NCBI GenBank assembly: GCA_963281155.1
Contig: CAUJLY010000001.1
Span: 6,696,001-6,760,000 of the forward strand
Source: Rhabditophanes sp. KR3021
Lineage: Eukaryota; Nematoda; Chromadorea; Rhabditida; Alloionematidae
DNA length: 64,000 nucleotides
Reading direction: 5' to 3'
Both the position numbers and the translations under genes were made by a program. Positions 23,915-33,870 of this stretch are shown here, piece by piece. A model generated the notes under the pieces. It saw nothing but the letters and a program-made list of their open reading frames with translations. It searched no databases and was not told the origin of the DNA. Positions within the stretch are counted from its first letter, which is position 1. Every line of letters starts with the position of its first letter.

Positions 23915-25982
23915 ATGACTTATTTTTCTATATTTAATGGGGGGAAGGAAGATAATGAAGAAAATAAAAATGTGAAACCGGCATTACCGTAAGTTGATTA
24001 TATACACACACAATTTGCATAATCATTGTTTTTTTAGGAAATCGAATGTTACATCCGTCAAAGCAAAATCTCTAAAGAGGAAGACAAGAGAATGTTTCAA
24101 GACGAAAGCGAAAGCAAAGTATTGTGGGGAAACGATTATGGTCAGCTCAGATGAAGAGAGCCTTTCAAGTAAGAATAACGAGAATGACTCAAAAGCATGT
24201 GCAGTGGATATTGACGATGATATTGAAATCATCGGAGATTGCTTTTCTTTAATTAAATGTAAAAGCCAAGAATCGGAGAAAGATTTTTCGACAAGTCATA
24301 ACTTTGCAAAAAAGGAAAAAGTTATATTGAAAGCTAAATCTGCTGTGAAAGCGAAAAAGAAGAAATTTGAGTTGTATCGTGAGATTGATTTTGCGCCTAT
24401 GGATGGAAAACATGTCAACTTTCTTGGAATTGATGGCATTCCAGAGACGTTTGTTTTTGACAGGAAAATGGAACCACATGCAAATAATGTTGGTGCATTG
24501 TTTAATGAATATGACTTTGCTGGTAATGCAGTAGGAATAAAAAGAACCTCCGGGCAAAAAGTATGTTCTATGGGAAATGCCGTCAAGGATTCAGAATGCC
24601 AAGAGATCTACAGCACATTCAATTCACAAATGCAGACTTGGTTCAAGTACGGATTTAGTCAAAGTAAAGAAGCCCGCGGAACCTTAGACCTCCTAACAAA
24701 AGTTCTCAAGCCTCGGCATCCGGTAGACTTTATCAACAACTCACATTATATTGAGAAAATGATGGTATGGCTAGAAAAATGGAAAAAAAAGAATTTGAAT
24801 GGGAAGAAATTCGAAAAAGAGTGCAGGAGGAACAGAAGAGATGCTGATTACACTGAAGAAGAAGGTGACTCGTTAGAAAATATTGCAGATGTCAAGAATC
24901 CGTTGCTTTTGTGTGGACCTTTGGGAGTTGGAAAATCTGCTGCAGTTCAATATGCAACTGTTTTTCATGAGTACAATGTTATCACAATTGGATGTAACGA
25001 AAGGCGGAATTCTGCACACCTTCTAAGTAAACTATCTGGTGCCTTAACTAACCATGCTGTAAAAGCGTCTGCTCCAACGGTTACTCTACAAAACTTCTTT
25101 CAACCTAAAGGAAGTGTGGCACCAGTCAAACCAAGGAAGTTAGGTATGAGTTGTATTGTCATTGAAGATGTAGATGTTCTTTTCGATGATGATGAAGGTT
25201 TTTGGTCCACTATTAGGCAAATGTGTGATGATGCCAAAGTACCTATTATTCTAACGTGTACAAATAAATCCAATCCTAGTCAAGAACTAGTGAGAGGAGC
25301 TAAAGGAAAAGAAAGAAAGAATATTATTTCCTTAGAATACTTGAATCCACGGGGTTTATCGGATTATCTCTACTCTTCTATCCTAGGATTGAAGAAAGTT
25401 AGCTTGGACAAAATGTGGCTTATGAAGCAGATTGTGAGTAAAAAAGGAGATGTGCGTGCGATTCTAAATAGCATTCAGTGCTCAATGCCAAATCTGTCTG
25501 AAACTATACAAATTGATGAATTGAATACTCTTGAATGTATTCCAAATGAACTTCATAGGAGTAAATTGGAGTTGGACTTTTTGGTTGTGCAAGATAGTGG
25601 TAGAAAGCTTAGTTATCGCTTTTCACGACCTGATAATTGTTGTGGGAGCAATAATAACAATCATTCCATTCTTCAAGGCTTAAACTTAAATTCATCCGAC
25701 CATATAATAGCTCCTCAAAACTCAACTCACGCTTTTAAAGAACTGACAACAACTCTACTATTCTCAAACATTGGCCAAGTTTTTCCAAAAGAAGAAATTC
25801 CCTTATACGTAATAGACTATTTCTGTTTAATTGAAAGTGACTTCCGCTTCGAACAGCGACTATTAAAACGTCAAACGAAACAAAGACACCCTATCACAAG
25901 GATGCTTGAATTTATCAAAGATCCCACTGCTTACTTGATCTCATACTTGATAGGATGTTGTTTTGAGTATAAGTATGTCTGA
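23915..25982 (+). CDS. ATAD5: ATAD5/Elg1-like PCNA-unloading clamp loader large subunit
   Basis: Two exons, 23915..23988 and 24038..25982, give 672 aa. Elg1/ATAD5 pairs with RFC2-5 to unload PCNA from DNA after replication. The Lys-rich N-terminus fits a nuclear protein. The AAA+ core has Walker A GPLGVGKSA (about 318-326) and Walker B IVIEDVDVLFDDD (about 397-409), followed by IILTCTNK (sensor-1 region). The EDVD...F.DD.GF pattern after a long insert between Walker A and B is characteristic of ATAD5 rather than RFC1 or CTF18. The insert contains TVTLQNFFQPK, resembling a PCNA-interacting peptide with Thr in the Gln position. The protein is much shorter than human ATAD5 (over 1800 aa), mostly in the N-terminal region. 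An AATAAA-type signal lies near 26030. Confidence 0.88.
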
Positions 25983-27309
25983 TGATTAATTTTGTAAATT
26001 ATATTAATTGTCTTAATATGTATTTTTGTAATAAAACAGGTTTTTGCAATTGCTTATTTTGAGTTGTTTTATGGTTTGGCTAATATGGATATTCATTTTA
26101 ATTATTCTAAAAGCTCTTAAAGCCTTCGGGATTACATATGAATAAAAGTGAGGATGCATACTTTGCAGCCTTGGAACAATACACGAGAAGCACTGATAAT
26201 TACATATTAAAATAATAGTATTACAGTGCTTTTGACGTAAAAAATCAAGTTTGTTTTGATTACTTTAAACTGATCTAAGATTAACTCATTACACATTATT
26301 ATAATTCAAGCTGACTTCTGAGTTTATTATAAAAGTTGCCTTTTGTTGATTGAAAGTCTCTGAAATTCACTTTTTATCAAATTCCATACATATGTAGGTA
26401 ATGTAATATTTTCCGTTATCCTTAATTGGGTTGTAGCTTAACTGTTGGAACACAATGAAAATTTGTCTTCATCATGCGTGGCAGCACAAAGCGTTAATAT
26501 TCGCCTATAAAACGCCACATTAGATATTGAAAGTCAGATGTGGAGCTGGAAGGCAATTGTTCGATTTTGGGGTACTAAAGTTGATTACTAAATGTTGCGT
26601 CTGTCACAGACGGGCTGGGTTAGAGTTTGTGATATGAATGCACTCTTTTATAGTTGCTGTATCATATGATTTTCTGTCTAACACGCTGGTATCTCTTTTG
26701 ATTAATGATACTCTATATTCTTTAGATTAAATGATCAGAAATAGATGTCATTATTTATCTAGTGCTATACGACTCCTGTGTTGAACAAATGAAGCTTTAT
26801 TTGCAAAATGCTCCTGGTTTGGCCTTGCATTATATGTGGCGTCAGGTACAGGACGATCTATTTTTTATTCGACTGTTAACGATGCAACTAACATTCGGAA
26901 GTGATGAATGCTATCATAATTTTCAAAATGAATGTTTTCGAATTTGGGGCATGCATGCCAACCCATGGCCATAATTTACTATTTATAGAGCTTCAAAAGG
27001 GCTATAAAATGGGTTTAACATTCAAAAATTTGAACAGTAAAATTAGATATTAGAAAAATATATTCTATTTATATTTTAAAATGAATAAATTATATAAATA
27101 CTTTCTTGTATTCAAACCCTCCATTAAACAATTTTTTGTTATATTTTAAAAGCTATCATTTTGCTTTAATTTCCAAGATCAGACTAATCAATCTCACTTT
27201 GTAACACTTATAAAAGAATAAATAGTTAAAATAAATTTATTATAGCTAAAATATTTCAAATTAATTAGAGAAAGAATACATAGGTAATAATTATAAAAAT
27301 GTAACAATA
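25983..27309. other. intergenic with repeat copy and a possible exon remnant
   Basis: This holds one copy of the 134-bp inverted repeat (26430-26563) and, at about 26750-26974, a 70-codon open stretch on the plus strand (DSCVEQMKLYLQNAPGLALHYMWRQ). It begins without an ATG, is preceded by an acceptor-like ttctttag near 26725, and ends in NPWP. It could be an exon of a broken secreted-protein gene. I do not recognise it. Confidence 0.35.
26430..26563 (+). repeat. dispersed 134-bp repeat, left (direct) copy
   Basis: This is identical at 133 of 134 positions, with no gaps, to the reverse complement of 35498-35631. The unit holds a TATA-like element (cctataaaacgcc) near its middle. Weak similarity continues for about 70 bp inward (for example, ctgggtta is shared) and then disappears. 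It may be a promoter-containing duplicated segment or a short mobile element. Confidence 0.9.
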
Positions 27310-28107
27310 CTATTGTTTGGGCTTTTTACGCATGCCCAAAAATTTAATAGGTTGGAATTCACATTTGATAGGAGGAGATAGTTCTTTTGTATGCGATTGA
27401 GGGAAGCTTAATAATACTTCAGACTTTTGAAAAGATTTACGTTTGGAAGAAGTTGATTCTCTAACCTTAGTTGGCTTTGGTTGATTATCAGTAGCTGCAG
27501 CTTGTTCTTTTTTGCTTAGCTTGTTCGATGTCTTCTCGCCTTTAGTATTCCCAAAATTGGATTTCTCTTCACTTGTCATTCCAATAGAGCTTCTCCCATT
27601 CATCTTCTTAACGTCTTTGCAAGGCTTCTTAATTAGTAAATGATCGTCCAGTGGCATAGCTCTTTTCCGATGTCCATTGGCCGGTTCAATACTATCCTCA
27701 ATCTCAAACACTTTCACCAATTCAACTCGCCCTTCATTGACATAGTGACCTTTATGCGTAGTTTCACAGTTAAATGGCATCAACTCATCATGCCCCTCTT
27801 CATCATTGATAAAGTCATCCTCGTCATCATATTTGTGATTTCTCTTTATCAAATCGGCCTTGCTAAAATGCCTTATCATATTAGAACACTTAATCCCACT
27901 TGTCTTGAGACTTTTCTTCAATCTCCGCCTTACTGAATCGATCTTGGGGTCCTCGGATTCAGACTTAAAGCCGTTCTTTTTGAGTACTTTCTCAAAATCT
28001 ATATCGATGTAGTTTGAGCTTGTACTAAACGAAAGAAGTATATCAATTGAGCAAGAGTCCTCGATTCTTTTATCTGTGCTGGCAATCCTTTCAAAAGTGT
28101 AATCCAT
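27310..28107 (-). CDS. ubinuclein/Hpc2-like HIRA-complex subunit
   Basis: One exon gives 265 aa from the ATG at 28107. The frame stays open further upstream to a non-ATG start, so an extra 5' exon is possible. Residues about 91-132 match the Hpc2-related domain (HRD) of ubinuclein: an acidic (Y)DDEDDFINDEE block, then HDELMP, a short linker, and a G-H-Y-V-N-E-G turn. In yeast Hpc2 and animal UBN1/2 this segment binds the HIRA/Hir histone H3.3 chaperone, which deposits H3.3-H4 independently of replication. The rest is basic, S/K-rich and disordered with several nuclear-localisation-like clusters (GHRKRAM, SSKRK, MRKKPK). It is far smaller than human UBN1 and lacks a visible middle domain. The HRD is convincing; the rest is unassigned. 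Confidence 0.75.
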   Translation of the reverse strand: MDYTFERIASTDKRIEDSCSIDILLSFSTSSNYIDIDFEKVLKKNGFKSESEDPKIDSVRRRLKKSLKTSGIKCSNMIRHFSKADLIKRNHKYDDEDDFINDEEGHDELMPFNCETTHKGHYVNEGRVELVKVFEIEDSIEPANGHRKRAMPLDDHLLIKKPCKDVKKMNGRSSIGMTSEEKSNFGNTKGEKTSNKLSKKEQAAATDNQPKPTKVRESTSSKRKSFQKSEVLLSFPQSHTKELSPPIKCEFQPIKFLGMRKKPKQ

Positions 28108-29012
28108 TTTCGAGAAACAATACAATGGTTTGGGTTGAAGGAAAATTGTGGTTGTTTTAAAAAATTGGTAAGACGGCAATGCACAAATATCCTATGAAGA
28201 AAATGATATAGTTCAAATTGAAAAACGTATTCAAGAAAGACACTAGGAAACTATTTTTAAGATCATTTGTAGCTATTTTAGCAAGTTAATATTTACATTT
28301 ATTATAACATAGTTTGCAGTTGATAAGACTGAGATGAGCAATGCTACAATATTAAAATTGAGCAAGTTGAATTACGTTTTGTTTTATTGAAACGTACCAT
28401 ATTTAAAATTCGATGAAGTAAAGGAGATTATAAAAATAACCTTCTCATTTATATTATTTTTTATTTACATTCATGTTGGTTCGGGGAAATATCAATGCTT
28501 GAATATGATCAGTTTGGGTCAAAACTACTCAGGAATCTCTTTACGGTTAGTCCCTATGGAAAATTAAACAATTTTAAGATGGAATTCTTGGTCAATTTAA
28601 AGACTTCCGCTAAACAAAGGATAATTTCTCGTGATACATAATTAATGAAAATTATTACCATGTATAAAGGTCATAATTTATGTAATAGCAATAGCCATAT
28701 TTGTTTATGTTGTAATAATAGTCGCATTAATTATGTTTAATAATAATATTTAGATCTTGTATTTATGTTATATTATGTAATATAATTTGTCTAAAAAAGG
28801 TTGTTGTTTATCACAAAAGATTATTGTTATGATATTAAGTTGCATTTTTGTTTGTCTAAATAAACTAATTAATCTTAACTCAACTTAGACAATTTATTAT
28901 TAAACATAACCAAACACGGATTAGGATAAAAATTTACTTTTCATCACAAAATAATATATATCTGCTTAAATAAGAAATGGGATAATAGCAACAATTTGAA
29001 ATAATAGATAAA
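28108..29012. other. intergenic between ubinuclein-like and vigilin genes
   Basis: This 905-bp AT-rich spacer should contain the vigilin 3' UTR and the promoter of the ubinuclein-like gene. Both genes are on the minus strand. No ORF or repeat is convincing. Confidence 0.35.
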
Positions 29013-32000
29013 TCAGTTGTTCTTATTGATACGAGAACCCCAACCTCCAAAGGTAGTAGAAGAAGGAGCAGCATTATTTGGTTGGCTAATAGCTGGAAAT
29101 TGTTCAAGATTGTTTTGCCATGGAGCCCCGGTAATTTGGACCTTGTTAGAAGATTGTGGAGGAGCAGCTGGTTCTGGACGCACATTCATGTATTGCACAC
29201 GTTCAACTAAAGTATCCATAAACTCTTCTTCTTCCCTGATGAGATGCTCAATACAAGCAATAACAAGCCCTTCATCTGCCCCGGTAAAAGTGACAAGAGA
29301 TGGATCGGCATCGCTTCTGTTTGGCATGCGGATGTCGACGTCGTATTCTTCACAGGTTCTTCTTAAGTTTCTGGCTCCAGCTCCAATCATGCGAGGGTGG
29401 AATCTTGTGTCTAAGGAAACAACTTTAATAAACATGGCCTCCATCTTTGCGACAATCTTTTCTATTTCCTCTTTGCATGCCTCGACTTTCTCTTGGAACC
29501 CAGAAATAGTAACTGCGTCATCGGCATCGCCTTCTTTAGGGAAACTAATTTGAACGTCGAATCTGTGGCGAATTTCATTCACAGTGGCTCCCTTTCTTCC
29601 AATAAGTTTTTGGTGGTAGGCAGCTGGAATATGAAGGACTGATTTGTAAGATCTCAAGACTCTTTCTTCGGCTAGCTTTTCGAATTCCACATTTCGAGCT
29701 TGGAGATCTAGAATGCATTCATCAACATTAGCAGCAATTCCGGTGATAGTGATAACGTCACAATTATCGTTGCTGTTAGGAATAGCAATATTGACATTGT
29801 GTGTTTGTTGAAGACCACGAATACCTTCACCTCCGCGGCCAATAAGAGCGCTATGGTTAGCCTTTTCAACAATCAATTCTTTGGTAATTGGGACAAGAGC
29901 CAAAAGAGAATTCTTAGCAGCTTCGCAATTGATATCACGTCCAATGATGGTAACAATATTAGCAACATTTCTTCCTTCCTCATTGACTTCATCCTTAGCA
30001 TCCTTTGGTGGGAACTTTATGTAGACATTGTGTTGCTTAGAAATCTCTTGAATGTGTTGGCCTCGGTTAGTTAGAATAGCACGGTAATGCTTGTTGTCAA
30101 TTACCACCTCAACAGTTACTTGGCAGATTAAATCGTTGACGACTTCGATAATTCTAGCTTTAGACGATTCAGCACATTCTTTTGATCCTTTGATGGTAAC
30201 AGTAGTACTGGTGTCACCCATCTTGGGGAAGTAAATTTGCACGTTTCCATTTTGGGATTGAATCTCTTTCAAAACTTCATTTCCTTTTACCATGAAATGT
30301 TTATGGTATTGGGAATCAACTTCAACTGTAAGCTCAGTAGTTAGCTTTAATTCGTCAACTTGCTTAACTAAGATAGACTTAACAGCTTGAACTTCTTCTT
30401 TCCTGCCAACTAAATAAATGTCGTCAGAGGAATCTTCTGGGAAGAGAATGCGAACTGTAGGAAATAGTTCACGAAGTTTCTTAACCTTCGCTCCAGCCTT
30501 TCCAATAAGAAACTTGTGGTAAGTTTGGTCGGCAGTGATGGTGGTTTCTTCTGTTTGGTCTTGAAGGTCAGTCAAAAGCTCATTGAGAAGTTTTTCGGCA
30601 GTACCAACAAATTCCTTTGGTCCACGAATGATGATCTTGTCACTTTTTTCCTTAGGAATTGAAAAGAATACGTTACCACATTCTTTTTCAATCTCAGAAA
30701 GGAGACGACGTCCATTGAAAATGAAGCGAGCTTTAGCCTTGGCAGGAATGACAGTTTCAACCGTGATGATGTTAGCTTGTTCGTTTTGAATGCTTGTCAA
30801 CGATGCAACCGCTTTCTTCACATTTTCTTTCTTTCCAGTAACGAGAATTTTTTCTTCGCCAGACCCTTCAATTGGCAAGTCAATACGAGTGGTGGTTTCT
30901 TCACGAATCTTGCTGATAGTGGCACCACCTTTACCAATAATGTGTTTGTGAAATTCCTTGAAGATGGGAACTGATTCTTGATAATTTGACTCAAGAAGTT
31001 CTTTGTGTTGCTTGGAAATAAAAGCATGCACCTTATCAACTTCATCTTTGTCTCCTCTCAGACTGATAATGTCAGATTTAGCTGAGGCTTCGGGAAAGAT
31101 AACAACGACAGAGGGATGTTGTTGACGCAATTTGTTCACAGATTCCCCTTTGTTTCCAATGATGTTCTTGTGGAAACGTTGTTCAACAATAATGTCACGA
31201 GACTTTTCGTTTGCGAGTTTCTTCACGACTTCCTCGATGTGCTCAATGCATTTTTTGACTCCCTCTTTCTTTCCTTCAACAACGATTTCAGTAGAGTTGG
31301 TGTTTTGGTTAGGCATGTTGATGGTAACATCAAACTCTTCGCGAAGTTTTGTGATGTTAGCTCCAGCTTTGCCTACAATATGGCGGTGAAGATCACTTCG
31401 AACAATGACAGTCTTTGAATCATTTTCCTTGGTTAGGCATTCAATTTGTTTGATCAACAACTCCTTAGCAGCAGTCAAAGTAGCTGGAGGTCCTTCAAGA
31501 TAAATTGTCCCATTGTCAGTAAAATCAATGCTTAATCTATCCATGTTTGGAATCAAAGCAATGAGGTTAGCTCTTTTGGGTCCAAGCAAAGTTCTATGCA
31601 TCCATTGCGGAGCAGGAATTTCACATGAGATAACACTGGAGGCGCGGGCATAAACTGCATACAAAGCTTCGACGACATTGTTTTGAGTTCCGTAAATAAT
31701 TACTTCGTCGCTTTCACTATCTTCAGAAGGAACCTCTACTACGCAATCAGTTGTTCTGAGAATCTCATTGAGACCCTCACCTCCACGACCCAAGACAAAG
31801 CGAATTTGACTTCTCGCAATTTTGACAATCAAAGACTTAATCGTAGAGTTCTTTTCTTGATAAATGGCCTTAATTTGACTAGAAACCTTGATGACGGCAT
31901 CCTTATCTCCAGAGACAATAATCGTCTCACTTTCCGATTTGTGCGGAGGAATCTTTATCTTAACCCCATCTTCCTTAACCCAACGATCATAATTGACTCC

Positions 32001-32699
32001 CGATGCTCCTCTGATCCACGGGTAGAACAGATGCGGAATATCAAATGATTCACTTCCTTGTTTGGAACGTTCATGACTCATATCCATCAACTTTCTGGCC
32101 AAAGCATCAGCACCAGTTGTGGCTCCTGTAATCTTGATAGTGTTGTGATCAGAGTCCTTACTTGGCATGTTGATGGTACAATTAAAGTCCTCTTGTAATT
32201 TTTTCAAATTGGAACCTTCCTTTCCGATGATTCCACCGAAATGTTCTCTTGGAATGGTAATTTCGCGGACTATTTGGGCAGTTAATTCGCGGTTGAGCAT
32301 CTGTTCGGCCGAGGCAATGTTTTGTTGTTTACCAGTGATCATGATGCTCAAAGTTCCATCTCTAGACTCAGAAATATCAATGGAGCATCCACTTTTTTTG
32401 GCGATCTCCTTGCACTTTTTGTGTTGTTCGGGAAGCGCACTTCCTTTGGATGTTCCCCTTACAGCTCGCTCATCGGCAGTGAGTTTGATTACTACGGACG
32501 CGGTAGACGATTTGATGGCTGGTTTGATCCAAGCATTGGTTCCTTTTACAGATGTAAGAGGAGCAATTGGGAGGCTTGGGAAATCAGTGGAATAATCCAT
32601 CACAAGTTGCTTATCTGCCTTTACAGAAGACATGATTACTTCGGGGGAATTCGGTAAGGAAGTAGTATCTTCGATGGTGAATTCGGCGGCTTCAGTCAT
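29013..32699 (-). CDS. HDLBP: vigilin, multi-KH-domain RNA-binding protein
   Basis: This intronless 1228-aa gene is the size of animal vigilin. Vigilin binds many mRNAs and tRNA at the ER and polysomes; yeast Scp160 is its homologue. I count about 15 consecutive KH repeats of 65-75 aa. Canonical GxxG loops appear in about nine (for example IIGKEGSN, VLGRGGEG, IVGKAGAN, IIGNKGES, IIGKGGAT, LIGKAGAK, LIGRGGEG, LIGRKGAT, MIGAGARN). The first repeat and several middle repeats have degenerate loops (IRGASG, LGPKRA, NGRRLL, MVKGNE, TNRGQH), as is usual for vigilin. The C-terminus (APWQNNLEQFPAISQ...FGGWGSR) is the conserved vigilin tail. The N-terminal DFPSLP motif is also typical. Confidence 0.96.
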   Translation of the reverse strand: MTEAAEFTIEDTTSLPNSPEVIMSSVKADKQLVMDYSTDFPSLPIAPLTSVKGTNAWIKPAIKSSTASVVIKLTADERAVRGTSKGSALPEQHKKCKEIAKKSGCSIDISESRDGTLSIMITGKQQNIASAEQMLNRELTAQIVREITIPREHFGGIIGKEGSNLKKLQEDFNCTINMPSKDSDHNTIKITGATTGADALARKLMDMSHERSKQGSESFDIPHLFYPWIRGASGVNYDRWVKEDGVKIKIPPHKSESETIIVSGDKDAVIKVSSQIKAIYQEKNSTIKSLIVKIARSQIRFVLGRGGEGLNEILRTTDCVVEVPSEDSESDEVIIYGTQNNVVEALYAVYARASSVISCEIPAPQWMHRTLLGPKRANLIALIPNMDRLSIDFTDNGTIYLEGPPATLTAAKELLIKQIECLTKENDSKTVIVRSDLHRHIVGKAGANITKLREEFDVTINMPNQNTNSTEIVVEGKKEGVKKCIEHIEEVVKKLANEKSRDIIVEQRFHKNIIGNKGESVNKLRQQHPSVVVIFPEASAKSDIISLRGDKDEVDKVHAFISKQHKELLESNYQESVPIFKEFHKHIIGKGGATISKIREETTTRIDLPIEGSGEEKILVTGKKENVKKAVASLTSIQNEQANIITVETVIPAKAKARFIFNGRRLLSEIEKECGNVFFSIPKEKSDKIIIRGPKEFVGTAEKLLNELLTDLQDQTEETTITADQTYHKFLIGKAGAKVKKLRELFPTVRILFPEDSSDDIYLVGRKEEVQAVKSILVKQVDELKLTTELTVEVDSQYHKHFMVKGNEVLKEIQSQNGNVQIYFPKMGDTSTTVTIKGSKECAESSKARIIEVVNDLICQVTVEVVIDNKHYRAILTNRGQHIQEISKQHNVYIKFPPKDAKDEVNEEGRNVANIVTIIGRDINCEAAKNSLLALVPITKELIVEKANHSALIGRGGEGIRGLQQTHNVNIAIPNSNDNCDVITITGIAANVDECILDLQARNVEFEKLAEERVLRSYKSVLHIPAAYHQKLIGRKGATVNEIRHRFDVQISFPKEGDADDAVTISGFQEKVEACKEEIEKIVAKMEAMFIKVVSLDTRFHPRMIGAGARNLRRTCEEYDVDIRMPNRSDADPSLVTFTGADEGLVIACIEHLIREEEEFMDTLVERVQYMNVRPEPAAPPQSSNKVQITGAPWQNNLEQFPAISQPNNAAPSSTTFGGWGSRINKNN

Positions 32700-33521
32700 T
32701 GTTCGATTGATGATTATGGCGATTAGGCGATCTGCGTATCAGTTAAACGGAGACAAGAGTTGAAGCTACTTGTAAAAACTGAAAGCAAAATGCTGGTTAG
32801 ACAGTATAAAATGTAAAACACATTAAAATGGATTGATTCTAGAGGGAAGGAAAGTGAGGATATGTAGGAAATATAGACACGTGGCGTCAAAGACTTTATT
32901 CAAAAGAATAGTAAAAACCAACGCGTAATAATAAATGAACGGGAAATACATATAAAAGAGGGACAGAAATATGCATATAAGAATAATACAATTATGATTA
33001 GAAAGTAAAAGGGGATGTTACGAATACTGAAATACATTTGATTTTACAATAAAAGGATAAGAAGTCAATAAAAAAGAAAAATGTGATTAGCTGAGGTAAG
33101 CGCATTATTACATGAGAAAGTGATCGAAAAGATGGTCACAAATTGATGGCGTGTAAGAGTCGTCATTATTTAATATAAACTGATACCTCGAACATTCTTT
33201 CTAAACGAAACATCTTTGGAAAAAGGTTTTCTTTGTCTCTGCAATTGTTGAATATACAAAGGCTTGCGAGCAACCAATCTTTCATTATTGAAAATAAGCC
33301 TGTTATTGTTGAACTCAAAATTTCAATATTAACGAAGAAATAATTTGAGGGCATAAATGATTATCGGAATTTTAAATGTGATAAGACCAAATAAATTGAT
33401 TTTTCCAAAGAACAAATTATTTAATTTCAGAACCTTGAATTGTGTAAGATCGCTTTAATAGGGATAAAATTAGTTCAAATGCAATTCTATGCTAAAATAA
33501 AAAGATCTTTCAATTTAAATA
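32700..33521. other. upstream region of vigilin, no gene seen
   Basis: This AT-rich non-coding DNA lies between the vigilin start and the MITE. It should hold the vigilin promoter. The one short minus-strand ORF (62 codons) has no coding character. Confidence 0.35.
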
Positions 33522-33685
33522 GGTCGAATCCCTCAATCAGGTATACTCACTTTTAGGGACATCTCTTTATAAAGGATAGCGATTTCTTACTGTTTGGTTG
33601 GCTTTAGTGTTAATTGCCTATTAAAATCTCTCGTTTAGGGACGAAAAAATCGGTCCCGGGTGTCCCTAACAGAGGAATTCGACTG
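33522..33685. mobile_element. 164-bp MITE with Tc1/pogo-like terminal inverted repeats
   Basis: TA dinucleotides flank the element at 33520-33521 and 33686-33687, as in a TA target-site duplication. The left end reads ggtcgaatccctc and the right end, on the reverse strand, cagtcgaattcctctgtta. Internal paired motifs (tttagggacatct on the left, tgttagggacaccc reversed on the right) extend the inverted symmetry. The cagtcgaa...agggacac pattern resembles pogo/Tigger-type termini. It has no coding capacity and is therefore non-autonomous. Confidence 0.75.
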
Positions 33686-33870
33686 TACATATGTATGTAT
33701 TAAAGTATTATTCACTTCAAATTGAATGACTGTAAAATGATAAGTGTTTATGTTTTTTAGTAGACAAGTTACGCAACTTGATCATGCCTATTATGATATT
33801 ACAGTGAAATTTAATATGCTTATAAATTAGCGGTATTCAACCAGATAAGCGCATTATTGACTTATAGTTA

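Noticed and set aside
23994..24037. Upstream in-frame start for the ATAD5-like gene from the long ORF (MIIYTHNLHNHCFF...)
   Set aside because: The ORF's first residues lie in the intron. A better ATG at 23915 spliced 23988/24038 gives a phase-correct N-terminus.
28108..28179. Longer ubinuclein-like start (MPSYQFFKTTT...)
   Set aside because: It begins with a non-ATG codon, and the segment is hydrophobic and unlike the HRD protein; the ATG at 28107 is preferred.
29017..32657. Several 70-180-codon plus-strand ORFs across vigilin
   Set aside because: They are antisense shadows of the long vigilin exon, with no family signature.
33522..33535. tcgaatcc looked like a tRNA B box
   Set aside because: No A box, acceptor stem or anticodon arm is present; it is the left terminal repeat of the MITE.
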